Shown one piece after another: positions 8,161-16,827 of a stretch of 64,000 nucleotides of DNA. Source of the DNA: Aerococcus viridans (GTDB lineage Bacteria > Bacillota > Bacilli > Lactobacillales > Aerococcaceae). Under the pieces are notes generated by a model that was given only the letters and a program-made list of their open reading frames with translations, made no database searches and was not told the origin of the DNA. The stretch is from positions 1,488,001-1,552,000 of the forward strand of contig NZ_NBTM02000001.1 in assembly GCF_002083135.2 (NCBI RefSeq). The letters run 5' to 3'. The stretch's first letter is position 1. Each line of letters starts with the position of its first letter. The position numbers were made by a program, and so were the translations under genes.

Positions 8161-9381
8161 ATGGAATTAAAAGATAAAGTTTATCAAATAACGACTTATA
8201 ATGCGATTGCTGCTGAGGGTATGGAACGTTTCGAACGAGCGAAATATGCCATTAATGAAAATGATGATCCAGATGCATTGATTTTACGGTCAAAAAATCT
8301 GCATGATATGACATTTAATGATTCATTAAAAGCGATTGCGCGAGCTGGTGCGGGTACAAATAATATCCCAACTCAACGTGCTACTGAAGCAGGAATTGTT
8401 GTTTTCAACACCCCTGGTGCGAATGCGAATGCGGTTAAAGAGTTAGTGCTAGCTAACTTATTATTATCTGTTCGTCCTATTTTACAAGGACATGAATGGA
8501 TACAAAATTACAAGTTTGGTCCAGATGATGATGTTGAAGCGATTGTTGAAGCAAACAAAAAACAATTTGCGGGTAATGAATTAGAAGGTAAGAAGTTAGG
8601 GGTTGTGGGCCTAGGGGCTATTGGTGCTATGATTGCTAACGATGCTTACCGTTTAGGGATTGAAGTGTATGGTTATGACCCATATGTGTCTGTGGATACT
8701 GCCTGGAGTATTTCTCGTCGTGTTAACCGTGTGATGGAATTAGATGACTTATTGAAAATCTGTGACTTTATTACAGTTCACGTACCTTTAATGGATTCAA
8801 CGCGTGGTATGATTGGCGAACGTGAGTTGGCTATGATGAAAGAGGATGCGCAGTTATATAACTTCGCCCGTGGCCCTATTGTTGATAAGGACGCAGTCTT
8901 AAAAGCAGTCAACGAAAATCGTATTGGTGGCTATACAACAGATTTTGCGGATGCAGATTTATTGCACCATGAAAAAATTCGTGTGTTACCACATTTAGGT
9001 GCCTCTACTGAGGAAGCAGAAATTAATTGTGCCCGTATGGCAGCTGGAAACTTAAAACGCTTTTTACAGACAGGGGATATTGTAAATTCAGTGAACTTCC
9101 CATCTGTACAAATGAGCTTTAATTCACCAGTTCGTATCACCATTATCAACCGTAACATTCCAAACATGATTGGTAAGATTTCAACCTTTGTTGCGGAACA
9201 AGGCATGAATATCGCCAATATGGTGAACCGTGGTCGTGGTGACTTTGCTTATACAATAGTTGACTTAGAGGAATTAGATTATGAGAAAGTTGAGCGTTTA
9301 GTGGCAAAATTAGAAGAAATTCCAGATATTGTTCGTGTACGTGCAATTGAACATCCTGGTCAATTCTTTGAAGAAGTATAA
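8161..9381 (+). CDS. serA: D-3-phosphoglycerate dehydrogenase with C-terminal ACT domain
   Basis: NAD-dependent oxidation of 3-phosphoglycerate, the committed step of serine synthesis. 406 residues: split substrate domain, Rossmann domain with VVGLGAIGAMIA, catalytic Arg in NFARGPIVD and His in LPHLGASTEEAE, and an ACT domain in the last 75 residues (RITIINRNIPNMIGKIS) that in this family usually binds serine for feedback inhibition. ATG 8161 is chosen because MELKDKVY begins the conserved fold; GGAGG lies 13 bases upstream, somewhat far, and an in-frame GTG at 8125 would lack a site. Lies after serC and is followed by a terminator. Confidence 0.94.
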   Translation: MELKDKVYQITTYNAIAAEGMERFERAKYAINENDDPDALILRSKNLHDMTFNDSLKAIARAGAGTNNIPTQRATEAGIVVFNTPGANANAVKELVLANLLLSVRPILQGHEWIQNYKFGPDDDVEAIVEANKKQFAGNELEGKKLGVVGLGAIGAMIANDAYRLGIEVYGYDPYVSVDTAWSISRRVNRVMELDDLLKICDFITVHVPLMDSTRGMIGERELAMMKEDAQLYNFARGPIVDKDAVLKAVNENRIGGYTTDFADADLLHHEKIRVLPHLGASTEEAEINCARMAAGNLKRFLQTGDIVNSVNFPSVQMSFNSPVRITIINRNIPNMIGKISTFVAEQGMNIANMVNRGRGDFAYTIVDLEELDYEKVERLVAKLEEIPDIVRVRAIEHPGQFFEEV

Positions 9382-9417
9382 GTCATCAAGTAAATCATAT
9401 AGCTAAAACAAATTTGT

Positions 9418-9454
9418 AGAGAGGTGGCCACAAAAGTGTCAGCCTCTCTTTTTA
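9418..9454 (+). terminator. Rho-independent terminator after serA
   Basis: AGAGAGG (9418-9424) pairs with CCTCTCT (9443-9449), with an inner GGCCAC/GTG stem and a T run. It closes the serC-serA unit. Confidence 0.85.
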
Positions 9455-9513
9455 TAATAGTAGCAAGTATTGTATAATATGGGAAAAGATGACAACAATG
9501 GAGGTAATTAATC

Positions 9514-10398
9514 ATGACAAGAGATTTATTATATGGTGGTATAGAGGCTGGTGGCACGAAGTTTATCTGTGCGGTAGCTGACGAAGATTTAAATATCATT
9601 GACCAAGTGCGTATTGATACGACGGTTCCAGAAGAAACCATGGGTGAATTAAAAGATTTCTTTGACCAATATAAAGTGGAAAGTTTCGGTATCTCATCTT
9701 TTGGGCCAATCGACATCAATCATGACTCGCCAACTTATGGTTATATCACCTCAACGCCTAAATTACCTTGGCAGAATTATGATTTTGTAGGGCAAATGAA
9801 AACTTGGTTTGGTGATAAACCGATTGCATGGACAACAGATGTAAATGGCGCGTCACTCGCTGAAAATACCATGGGTGCAGCTGAGGGTGCTAGCTCTTGT
9901 CTTTATTTAACAATTGGGACTGGTGTTGGTGGTGGTTTCTCTATGAACGGGGAAATTTACCATGCACACAGTCATCCGGAAATGGGCCATATTAAAGTTG
10001 CTCAAGACCCTCATGACCACTTTGAAGGGGCTTGTCCATTCCATGGTAATTGTATTGAAGGACTTGTGTCAGGACCTGCCATTGAAAAAAGGACAGGTAT
10101 TAAAGGTGCTGACTTACCTTCAGATCATGAAGTCTGGGACTATGTGGCAAATTATTTAGGGCAAGCGATTGCAAATTATACTTTAACTTTAGCGCCAGAA
10201 CGTGTCGTACTAGGTGGTGGCGTGATGCATCAAGATCAATTATTAGATAAGATTCGTACACAAGTAGAAAAAACGCTTGCTAATTATGTTGAATTGCCAG
10301 CAATGACAGATTATATCCAGTTACCTAAGCTAGGTGATAATGCTGGGATTACTGGTTCACTGTTATTAGCGAAACGTGCTTTAAAAGATGTAAAATAG
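9514..10398 (+). CDS. scrK: ROK-family fructokinase
   Basis: ATP-dependent sugar kinase of the ROK family, most like the fructokinases of lactic acid bacteria that phosphorylate fructose released from sucrose. 294 residues. N-terminal phosphate loop GGIEAGGTKFICAV, catalytic Asp region TTDVNGA, TIGTGVGGG, and the zinc site H...CPFHGNCIEGL. The start ATG 9514 has GGAGG. A TATAAT at 9473-9478 lies 36 bases upstream. It stands alone with a terminator on each side; no sucrose transport genes are near, so a broader role in glucose or mannose phosphorylation is possible. Confidence 0.88.
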   Translation: MTRDLLYGGIEAGGTKFICAVADEDLNIIDQVRIDTTVPEETMGELKDFFDQYKVESFGISSFGPIDINHDSPTYGYITSTPKLPWQNYDFVGQMKTWFGDKPIAWTTDVNGASLAENTMGAAEGASSCLYLTIGTGVGGGFSMNGEIYHAHSHPEMGHIKVAQDPHDHFEGACPFHGNCIEGLVSGPAIEKRTGIKGADLPSDHEVWDYVANYLGQAIANYTLTLAPERVVLGGGVMHQDQLLDKIRTQVEKTLANYVELPAMTDYIQLPKLGDNAGITGSLLLAKRALKDVK

Positions 10399-10497
10399 GT
10401 AGATGATTGAAAGATAGTGAGCCTAATTTTTATAGGTATAGGTGCCTAAATCGGGTGCGCTAGTGAGTAGTTCCGCTAATGAAGTCAGATATATATA

Positions 10498-10526
10498 AGG
10501 TTGGAAGTCATCTTCCAGCCTTTTTT
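10498..10526 (+). terminator. Rho-independent terminator after scrK
   Basis: GGTTGGAAG (10499-10507) pairs with CTTCCAGCC (10512-10520) with one G-T pair, then six T. Confidence 0.88.
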
Positions 10527-10582
10527 GGTAGAAAAGATTTATGTTTGAGATTAGCTATGGCTAAAAATGTCGTATTCGCAAG

Positions 10583-10625
10583 TTGAATCATTTTTAATGG
10601 ATAAAATATTATGTTAACATAATAT
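10583..10625 (+). promoter_or_regulatory. Promoter with a 20-bp perfect palindrome before the P-type ATPase
   Basis: TTGAAT (10583-10588) and TATTAT (10607-10612) form a plausible promoter. A perfect palindrome, ATATTATGTTAACATAATAT (10606-10625), covers the -10 and start point. Its position suggests a repressor operator controlling the ATPase gene. The regulator is not identifiable here. Confidence 0.6.
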
Positions 10626-10666
10626 GTAAATAGAGCTGAACGTTCTATTAAAGAAAGGATGAGGCG

Positions 10667-13462
10667 ATGAGCAAAAACATCTATCAAAAAAAGTTACAAG
10701 AGGTCATTGATGAATTAGAAACATCGAAGACTGAAGGATTGAGTGACCAGGAAGTTTCTGAACGTTTAGAAACTTATGGGGAAAATAAGTTACAAGAATC
10801 GGATAGTAAGTCTAAGTGGGAGATCCTATTAGATAATTTAAATAACATTATCGTTTATTTACTAGCCGTCGCAGCCATAATTTCAATTGCAATGGGTGAT
10901 TGGATTGAAGCTATAGCCGTGATGTTGGCCGTTTTTATTTCGGTGCTGACTGGATATTTTGTAGAAACTAAAGCCCAAAAGTCTGTGGAAGCCTTACAAA
11001 ATATGGTCAATACTAGTGTACATGTGATCCGAAACGGAGAAGAGATTGAAATTGATTCTTCTCAGTTAGTCCCAGGAGACGTGATGGTTCTTGGTGAAGG
11101 AGATGCGATTGCTGCAGATGGTCGTTTGCTTACAAGTAACAACTTTGCAGTCATGGAAGCGTCATTGACCGGTGAATCTGAAGCTGTGGACAAGGACCCA
11201 GATGCGACTTACGACGAAGAAGAGTCAATTGGTGACCGGTTGAATATGGTCTTTTCAGGTACTGCAGTAACACGCGGTAAGGCGCAAGTGATTGTAACTG
11301 GTACAGGAATGAAAACTGAAGTAGGGCGCATCTCTGAGATGATGTCTGGCGAAAAGGATCAACAAACACCGTTAGACAAAGAGGTTGACCAATTAGGTAA
11401 AGCCCTGATTATTGTGGCCTTTGTAGCAGCAGCTTTAGTAGTTGCTATTGGTTTATTCAACGGCAACCCGCCAAGTGAAATCTTACATATTGCAGTAATC
11501 CTTGCGGTAGCGGCAATCCCTGAAGCTATGCCAGCTGTTCAAACCATTACCTTATCAAATGGTATGCAGACAATGGCAAAGCACCAAGCTTTAGTTAAGT
11601 CACTTTCTGCAGTTGAAACCTTAGGTGCTACGTCGATCATAGCGTCAGATAAGACGGGTACATTAACAGAAAATCAAATGATGGTTGAAAGTATCATTAT
11701 TAAAAATGATGTCCAATATGAAGTTTCAGGTTCAGGCTATACACCTGAAGGCGATATTACAAAAGATGCGGAAAAAGTAACTTTTGATATTGATGCAATT
11801 GAAGATATTGACGATTTAAGCGACAACAAGGCTGTCTTATTGAAATTGATTACGGATGGTTACTTGTCATCTGATGCCCGTTTAATCGAACGTGGTCAAC
11901 TAGATGATGAAGAAGCAGCTGAATTAGAAGACGATGCTGAAGACGAAGATAATCAAGACCCATATACCATTAAAGGTGACCCAACAGATGGTGCCTTAAC
12001 GGTATTAGGCCATAAAGTCGGTCTATCACCGCAGTGGGAAGAAGACAACGGCTACAAACTTGTCCAAGAAATTCCATTTGATTCTGAGAAGAAATATATG
12101 GCAGCACTTTATCATTTTCCAAATGACATTCACCGTTTAGTCGTAAAAGGTGCTATGGATGTTGTTCTAGAGTTAGTGGCGACTGAAAACGGTGAAGAAG
12201 ACTTCTGGAAAGAGAAGAATGAGGACCTGACAGCAGACGGTAACCGTGTAATTGCCTTGGCTTCATATACCCTTAAAGACCAAGGGGACGCGGATAAAGT
12301 CGCTGACGAAATGGAAGCTTGGTTGGACAACAATACAGATAAGTTAACTATGGACGGATTATTCGGTATCATTGACCCGCCACGTCAAGACGTGAAAGAT
12401 GCTATTGCCCAAACACAAGCGGCTGGTATCCAGGTGAAAATGATTACCGGTGACCACCCAAGAACCGCATCTGCTATTGCCCGCGATATTGGGATTGAAA
12501 ACCATGAAAATACCATGACTGGTAAAGAATTGGATGCGATCCATGAGGATAAAGACTTTATCGACAAAATCCGCGATGTGGCCGTATTTGCCCGCGTATC
12601 ACCAGAAAACAAGTTACAAATTGTTCGTGCCTTCCAAGAAGAAGGGGACGTTGTGGCGATGACAGGTGACGGGGTTAACGATGCGCCGGCCTTAAACGGT
12701 GCTGATATCGGTGTCGCTATGGGTATTCGTGGTACTGAGGTTGCTAAAGAAGCTTCTGACATGATTTTAACCGATGATGCTTTTGGTACGATTGTGGACG
12801 CGGTTCGTGAAGGGCGTATCATTTTTGAAAATATCAAAAAATACATTTCCTTCTTATTCGCATGTAACATGGTAGAGATTGTGGCAATCCTAACGACGAT
12901 TGTCTTCATGTTACCAATGCCAATTCAACCACTACACATCTTATTCTTAAACCTATTAGTAGATATTGGTCCAGCGATTGCTTTAGCCTATGAAAAAGCA
13001 GAAGCAAATGTCATGGAACATCCGCCAAGAAATCCGGAATCTGGTTTAGTCAATAAGACATTCTTAAGTCGGATTATCATCTCAGGTGTGATTATTGGTT
13101 TAGGTGCCTTCGGGGTATTCTACCTATTCCATAATATCTTTGGTATGAGCTTGACTTATGCACAAACTGCGACATTTACTTACATGGCAATTGCGCAATT
13201 GTTCCATATCTTAAACGTTCGTCGTTTATCAGGATTTGGACTAGATAAGACCTTCTTCCAAAACAAACTACTATTAGCCGCAATGGCCTTCTCAGTAGTC
13301 CTACAATTATTGGTTGTTTATGTACCTTTCTTAAACAATGTATTTGGTACAGAACCATTGACATTAGCTACTTGGGGTATTATCCTAGCTATCGTTCTAG
13401 TTGTGACCATTATTGTATACTTAGTGAAGAAATTAGCTGGATTAAAAGATCCAGAAGCTTAA
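10667..13462 (+). CDS. Cation-transporting P2-type ATPase (calcium-pump-like)
   Basis: Membrane pump of the PacL/SERCA-like group. 931 residues: N-terminal cation ATPase domain, paired membrane helices, actuator domain with ASLTGESEAV, M4 with IPEAMPA, phosphorylation site Asp328 in SDKTGTLT, nucleotide domain, hinge MTGDGVNDAPAL, and six C-terminal helices. Ion-site residues of SERCA site II seem kept (Glu in IPEAMPA, Asn and Glu in NMVEIV, Asn and Asp in LNLLVDIG), while the M8 Glu of site I is replaced by a Gln-containing AIAQLF, so one ion per cycle is likely; calcium is favoured but not proven. A very acidic insert (about residues 407-430) lies in the nucleotide domain. A 20-bp palindrome covers its promoter. 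Confidence 0.9.
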   Translation: MSKNIYQKKLQEVIDELETSKTEGLSDQEVSERLETYGENKLQESDSKSKWEILLDNLNNIIVYLLAVAAIISIAMGDWIEAIAVMLAVFISVLTGYFVETKAQKSVEALQNMVNTSVHVIRNGEEIEIDSSQLVPGDVMVLGEGDAIAADGRLLTSNNFAVMEASLTGESEAVDKDPDATYDEEESIGDRLNMVFSGTAVTRGKAQVIVTGTGMKTEVGRISEMMSGEKDQQTPLDKEVDQLGKALIIVAFVAAALVVAIGLFNGNPPSEILHIAVILAVAAIPEAMPAVQTITLSNGMQTMAKHQALVKSLSAVETLGATSIIASDKTGTLTENQMMVESIIIKNDVQYEVSGSGYTPEGDITKDAEKVTFDIDAIEDIDDLSDNKAVLLKLITDGYLSSDARLIERGQLDDEEAAELEDDAEDEDNQDPYTIKGDPTDGALTVLGHKVGLSPQWEEDNGYKLVQEIPFDSEKKYMAALYHFPNDIHRLVVKGAMDVVLELVATENGEEDFWKEKNEDLTADGNRVIALASYTLKDQGDADKVADEMEAWLDNNTDKLTMDGLFGIIDPPRQDVKDAIAQTQAAGIQVKMITGDHPRTASAIARDIGIENHENTMTGKELDAIHEDKDFIDKIRDVAVFARVSPENKLQIVRAFQEEGDVVAMTGDGVNDAPALNGADIGVAMGIRGTEVAKEASDMILTDDAFGTIVDAVREGRIIFENIKKYISFLFACNMVEIVAILTTIVFMLPMPIQPLHILFLNLLVDIGPAIALAYEKAEANVMEHPPRNPESGLVNKTFLSRIIISGVIIGLGAFGVFYLFHNIFGMSLTYAQTATFTYMAIAQLFHILNVRRLSGFGLDKTFFQNKLLLAAMAFSVVLQLLVVYVPFLNNVFGTEPLTLATWGIILAIVLVVTIIVYLVKKLAGLKDPEA

Positions 13463-13481
13463 TAATTAAGGCAAGTACGTA

Positions 13482-13513
13482 ATCGGGGGCTAAATTTAGC
13501 CTCCGATCTTTTT
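13482..13513 (+). terminator. Rho-independent terminator after the P-type ATPase
   Basis: ATCGGGGGCTAAA pairs with the following TTTAGCCTCCGAT (one G-T), then a T run. Confidence 0.88.
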
Positions 13514-13587
13514 ATATTGTGGATAAAGTATATCAAATACTTGAAGTGATAGCTGATAAAAACGACTAAAGGATTTGGGCCATATCG

Positions 13588-13616
13588 TTGATTCTAGGGG
13601 TTTGATAGTGTATACT
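13588..13616 (+). promoter_or_regulatory. Promoter for ylxM-ffh
   Basis: TTGATT (13588-13593), 17-base spacer, TATACT (13611-13616). Places the start about 50 bases before ylxM. Confidence 0.7.
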
Positions 13617-13672
13617 AAACACTTGTAAAGGAAAACTGCTTGACAAATTTTAGACAGATAGAAGAGGCTTAG

Positions 13673-14035
13673 ATGGAGATTCAAAAAACAAATGAAATGA
13701 ATACCCTGTTGATTTTTTATGGGGATTTGTTAACTGAAAAGCAACGTGTTTATATTGAATTGTACTATGCTGAGGATTTTTCGTTAGGGGAAATTGCTGA
13801 ACATTTTGATGTGTCAAGACAAGCAGTTTATGATAACATTCGGCGGACTGAGAAGAGTTTGTTGAAGTATGAGAATCATTTGCACTTGGCGCGTGATTAT
13901 TATGCGCGTGAAGCGGTAGGGGAAAAGATGGCTGCCTATGTAGCGAAAAAATACCCAGATGATACGCAACTAGCAGACTATATGAAGCAATTAATTGCGA
14001 TCGACAACCGTGATGAAGCAAGTGAAGAATTTTAA
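13673..14035 (+). CDS. ylxM: SRP-operon helix-turn-helix protein YlxM (UPF0122)
   Basis: Small sigma-70 region 4-like protein found directly before ffh in Firmicutes; reported to modulate SRP. 120 residues. Begins [17 protein letters not shown] after a short lead, with a helix-turn-helix at [21 protein letters not shown] (about residues 38-58). The ATG 13673 follows AAGAGG; the internal Met at residue 9 would also fit the family start. ffh begins 60 bases later, and the promoter at 13588 serves both. Confidence 0.94.
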   Translation: MEIQKTNEMNTLLIFYGDLLTEKQRVYIELYYAEDFSLGEIAEHFDVSRQAVYDNIRRTEKSLLKYENHLHLARDYYAREAVGEKMAAYVAKKYPDDTQLADYMKQLIAIDNRDEASEEF

Positions 14036-14095
14036 CAAATAAGCATCCGAATTGAATGCTTAAGATGAATGAATAAATAAGGAGTGTTACCAAGA

Positions 14096-15550
14096 ATGGC
14101 TTTCGAAAGTTTATCGGATAGGCTACAAGGCGCTGTCCAAACGATGGGTAAGAAGGGTAAAATTACCGAGGGCGATTTAAAAGAAATGATGCGTGAAGTG
14201 CGTCTGGCTTTACTAGAAGCTGACGTGAACTTCAAAGTCGTGAAAGACTTTGTGAAACGTGTCAATGAACGTGCGCTAAACAGTGAGGTATTGCAGTCAC
14301 TATCGCCAGCGCAACAAGTCGTGAAGATTGTTAACGACGAATTAACTGACTTAATGGGTGGAGAACACGAAGATATTCAATTTGCTACTGCACCACCAAC
14401 CGTGATTATGATGGCGGGTCTTCAAGGTGCCGGTAAAACGACTACTGTTGGTAAGTTAGCGGCCTTCTTGAAGAAAAATGACCATAAGAAACCCTTGCTG
14501 GTAGCCGGCGATATTTACCGTCCAGCTGCTATCAACCAGTTACAAACAATCGGTCAACAATTAGACTTACCAGTCTTTACTTTGGGTGACCAAGTAAGTC
14601 CAGTTGAGATTGCGACTCAAGCGATTGAACATGCTAAAATGAATGGCCATGACCTAGTCTTCATCGATACGGCCGGTCGTCTACAAATTGACGAACGGTT
14701 AATGACTGAGTTAAAAGATATTAAAGCAGCCGTTAATCCGGATGAAATCTTATTAACTGTTGACTCGATGACTGGTCAAGAGGCAGCCAACGTTGCTAAG
14801 GCCTTTGACGAAGAGTTGGATATCACAGGGGTTGTCTTAACGAAATTAGATGGTGACACCCGTGGTGGTGCGGCCTTATCTATCGTTTCTGTAACTGGTA
14901 AACCGATTAAATTTACGGGTACTGGTGAGAAATTAAACGAGATTGAGCGCTTCTACCCAGACCGTATGTCTAACCGAATTTTGGGTATGGGGGATATGTT
15001 AACCCTTATCGAGAAAGCCCAAGCTGAGTTTGATGAAAATGAAGCAGAAGCGATGGCTGCTAAGATGCGGGAAAATACCTACGATTTCAATGATTTCATG
15101 AAAAACATGGACCAGATGAACAAGATGGGTTCTATGAAAGATATCTTGAAGATGATTCCAGGTATGAATAAAATGGGGAATTTGGACGACTTAAATATTG
15201 ATCCGAAACAAATGGCACAAACTAGAGCGATGATCCAATCTATGACCCCGTATGAGCGTGAAAATCCAGATTCAATCAACCAATCACGCCGTCGTCGTAT
15301 CGCTAAAGGTTCAGCGACTACACTGCAAGAAGTGAACCGTTTAATTAAACAATTTAATGAGTCACGTAAAATCATGTCCGCAATGTCTAACGGCAACATG
15401 GGCGCTCTTCAAAACATGTTGGGTGGCCTAGGAGGCGGTGGCTTCGGGGGATTTGGTGGCGGTGGCAACCGTAACCAGAATCGCGTTGCTGAATTACAAG
15501 CCAAACAAATGGCCCGCAAGCTGAAAAAAGCTAAGAAAAAAGGGAAATAA
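14096..15550 (+). CDS. ffh: Signal recognition particle GTPase Ffh
   Basis: Protein subunit of SRP; binds 4.5S/scRNA and signal peptides of nascent membrane proteins and docks with FtsY. 484 residues: N domain, G domain with P-loop GLQGAGKTTT, DTAGRLQ and TKLDGDTRGG, then the methionine-rich M domain from about residue 325 ending in a lysine-rich tail. The M domain carries a long Gly-rich segment (GGLGGGGFGG) near its end. Start ATG 14096 with AGGAG; MAFESLSDRLQ is the family N-terminus, so the in-frame GTG at 14084 is rejected. Cotranscribed with ylxM. Confidence 0.97.
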   Translation: MAFESLSDRLQGAVQTMGKKGKITEGDLKEMMREVRLALLEADVNFKVVKDFVKRVNERALNSEVLQSLSPAQQVVKIVNDELTDLMGGEHEDIQFATAPPTVIMMAGLQGAGKTTTVGKLAAFLKKNDHKKPLLVAGDIYRPAAINQLQTIGQQLDLPVFTLGDQVSPVEIATQAIEHAKMNGHDLVFIDTAGRLQIDERLMTELKDIKAAVNPDEILLTVDSMTGQEAANVAKAFDEELDITGVVLTKLDGDTRGGAALSIVSVTGKPIKFTGTGEKLNEIERFYPDRMSNRILGMGDMLTLIEKAQAEFDENEAEAMAAKMRENTYDFNDFMKNMDQMNKMGSMKDILKMIPGMNKMGNLDDLNIDPKQMAQTRAMIQSMTPYERENPDSINQSRRRRIAKGSATTLQEVNRLIKQFNESRKIMSAMSNGNMGALQNMLGGLGGGGFGGFGGGGNRNQNRVAELQAKQMARKLKKAKKKGK

Positions 15551-15602
15551 ACCTTTTTTCGACCTCAGGGAAAAATAAATTGGCCCTGTAAAGAGAAAAT
15601 AC

Positions 15603-15631
15603 TTTACAAGCTGACAAAAACTTGTTATCAT
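15603..15631 (+). promoter_or_regulatory. Promoter for rpsP
   Basis: TTTACA (15603-15608), 17-base spacer, TATCAT (15626-15631), about 70 bases before rpsP. A strong-looking promoter fitting a ribosomal protein operon. Confidence 0.7.
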
Positions 15632-15700
15632 GTTTACTTGTGATGAGCTTTTAAGGCTTTAAATATATAAAAACACTTAATTTTTAGGAGGAACTTACTC

Positions 15701-15988
15701 ATGGCAGTAAAAATTCGTTTAAAACGTATGGGATCTAAACGTAACCCATTCTACCGTATCGTTGCAGCAGACGCACGTTCACCACGTGATGGTCGTATCA
15801 TTGAAAAAATTGGTACTTATAACCCAACAACTCAACCAGAAACTATTGAGTTAGATGAAGCGTTAGCTTTAAAATGGTTAAAAGATGGTGCGCAACCAAC
15901 TGATACAGTTCGTGACATTTTATCTCGTCAAGGCGTTATGAAAAAACACCACGAAAACAAATTAGAAGCTAAAGCAGCTAACAAATAA
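15701..15988 (+). CDS. rpsP: 30S ribosomal protein S16
   Basis: Small-subunit assembly protein. 95 residues, starting [21 protein letters not shown], the conserved family opening, with [12 protein letters not shown] following. Start ATG 15701 has GGAGG. khpA begins 11 bases after its stop, so the two are cotranscribed from the promoter at 15603. Confidence 0.98.
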   Translation: MAVKIRLKRMGSKRNPFYRIVAADARSPRDGRIIEKIGTYNPTTQPETIELDEALALKWLKDGAQPTDTVRDILSRQGVMKKHHENKLEAKAANK

Positions 15989-15999
15989 GCGTAGACACT

Positions 16000-16254
16000 A
16001 TGAATGATATGCCAAATATTGAAGATTTATTGTTAACAATTGTAAAGCCATTGGTGAATCATCCTGATGAAATCCAATTGCACATTGTTGATGGAGATGA
16101 ATTTTTAGAATACCATTTGTTGCTACATCCTGATGATGTTGGCCGGGTGATTGGCAAGGGTGGCCGCGTTGCAAATGCAATCCGCACCATTATCTATTCA
16201 GTTCGAGTAGAAGGACCAAAGAGAATTCGCTTGGTAATTGATAGAGAAAATTAA
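16000..16254 (+). CDS. khpA: KH-domain RNA-binding protein KhpA (YlqC)
   Basis: Small KH protein that in streptococci and other Firmicutes partners KhpB and binds many RNAs, affecting cell division and elongation. 84 residues, with the RNA-binding loop GKGG in VGRVIGKGGRVANAIRTI. It follows rpsP by 11 bases, the usual Firmicute order rpsP-khpA-rimM-trmD. No strong Shine-Dalgarno is seen, so coupling to rpsP translation is likely. Its 3' end is immediately followed by two copies of a structured RNA element. Confidence 0.95.
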   Translation: MNDMPNIEDLLLTIVKPLVNHPDEIQLHIVDGDEFLEYHLLLHPDDVGRVIGKGGRVANAIRTIIYSVRVEGPKRIRLVIDREN

Positions 16255-16368
16255 ACAGGGTGTAAGAGTCGACGTTCAGAAAGAAAACGTTGGAAGATTA
16301 GATTGTAGCTGACAAAGTCAGTTACAATCTAATCTGAAACGCAGTTCTTTCTGGAGACTCGAACCCGA
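16255..16368 (+). repeat. Structured RNA-like repeat element, copy 1
   Basis: Starts right at the khpA stop. Nested stems: GAGTC (16266-16270) with GACTC (16356-16360); CAGAAAGAA (16277-16285) with TTCTTTCTG (16345-16353); a core CGTTGGAAG/CTGAAACG giving CGTT/AACG, a bulged G and tandem G-A pairs; and a 19-bp inner stem 16295-16313 with 16317-16335 closed by loop AAA. Copies 2 (16378) and 3 (26381) share the core while stem sequences differ in a compensatory way. Wobble pairs in all three are G-U when read on the + strand, so the + strand is the RNA. Confidence 0.75.
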
Positions 16369-16377
16369 CTAAACAGG

Positions 16378-16515
16378 GTGCGATAGTCGAGCTCAACTAA
16401 AGGATGTGAGACAGGGCGTATAGATAGGAGACGATGGAAGAATGGTGCCGTATCACCCAAAGTGTGATGCAAACTATTCTGAAGCGGACACCTGCCTGTC
16501 CTGGCGAGCTCAACT
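16378..16515 (+). repeat. Structured RNA-like repeat element, copy 2
   Basis: Diverged copy of the element at 16255. GAGCTC (16389-16394) can pair with GAGCTC (16506-16511); GACAGG (16410-16415) with CCTGTC (16495-16500); core ACGATGGAAG (16431-16440) and CTGAAGCGG (16479-16487); inner hairpin 16439-16446 with 16473-16480 and 16450-16456 with 16464-16470. Same layout and core as copy 1 with largely different stem sequences. Confidence 0.65.
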
Positions 16516-16522
16516 TCACAAA

Positions 16523-16540
16523 GTGCGATAGTCGAGCTCA
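16523..16540 (+). repeat. 18-base direct repeat of the 5' arm of copy 2
   Basis: GTGCGATAGTCGAGCTCA occurs at 16378-16395 and again, identical, at 16523-16540, 145 bases apart, flanking copy 2. The second occurrence looks like the 5' arm of a further, truncated copy. No gene lies in 16541-16592. Confidence 0.8.
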
Positions 16541-16592
16541 CCCTATAATTGGTTTAGACAAAGTTTGCAACAAAGCAATTCGCTTTTTAAGG

Positions 16593-16622
16593 GCGTAGAC
16601 AGAAATGTCTGCGTCTTTTTTT
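16593..16622 (+). terminator. Rho-independent terminator before rimM
   Basis: CGTAGACA (16594-16601), loop GAAA, TGTCTGCG (16606-16613), then CT and seven T. It separates rpsP-khpA and the repeat elements from rimM-trmD. The stretch 16623-16800 shows nothing further. Confidence 0.88.
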
Positions 16623-16827
16623 GATATCTTTAAACAACTTTTGGATGGGGCACTTTTGGGATTCGTCGTGTTATCTTGGTTTTTAAAGTGTATTGATGTA
16701 AAATAAGACTGACGTTTGACCATGTTATTTTTAATTACAGTGGTCGCTAGAAATGTGAGGTGTGTCCTATTCTAAGAAGTGGTTTGAAGGTTGGAAGATA
16801 GGCACATAAGAAGGGAAGGCAATAGAT

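Noticed and set aside
12385-12909. 174-codon open frame on the minus strand inside the P-type ATPase gene
   Set aside because: Shadow of a long, well-supported gene; low-complexity Ser/Ile-rich translation and no ribosome site.
16558-16576. IS6-family-like inverted repeat end (AAAGTTTGCAACAAAGC)
   Set aside because: Several mismatches and no partner end or transposase remnant nearby.
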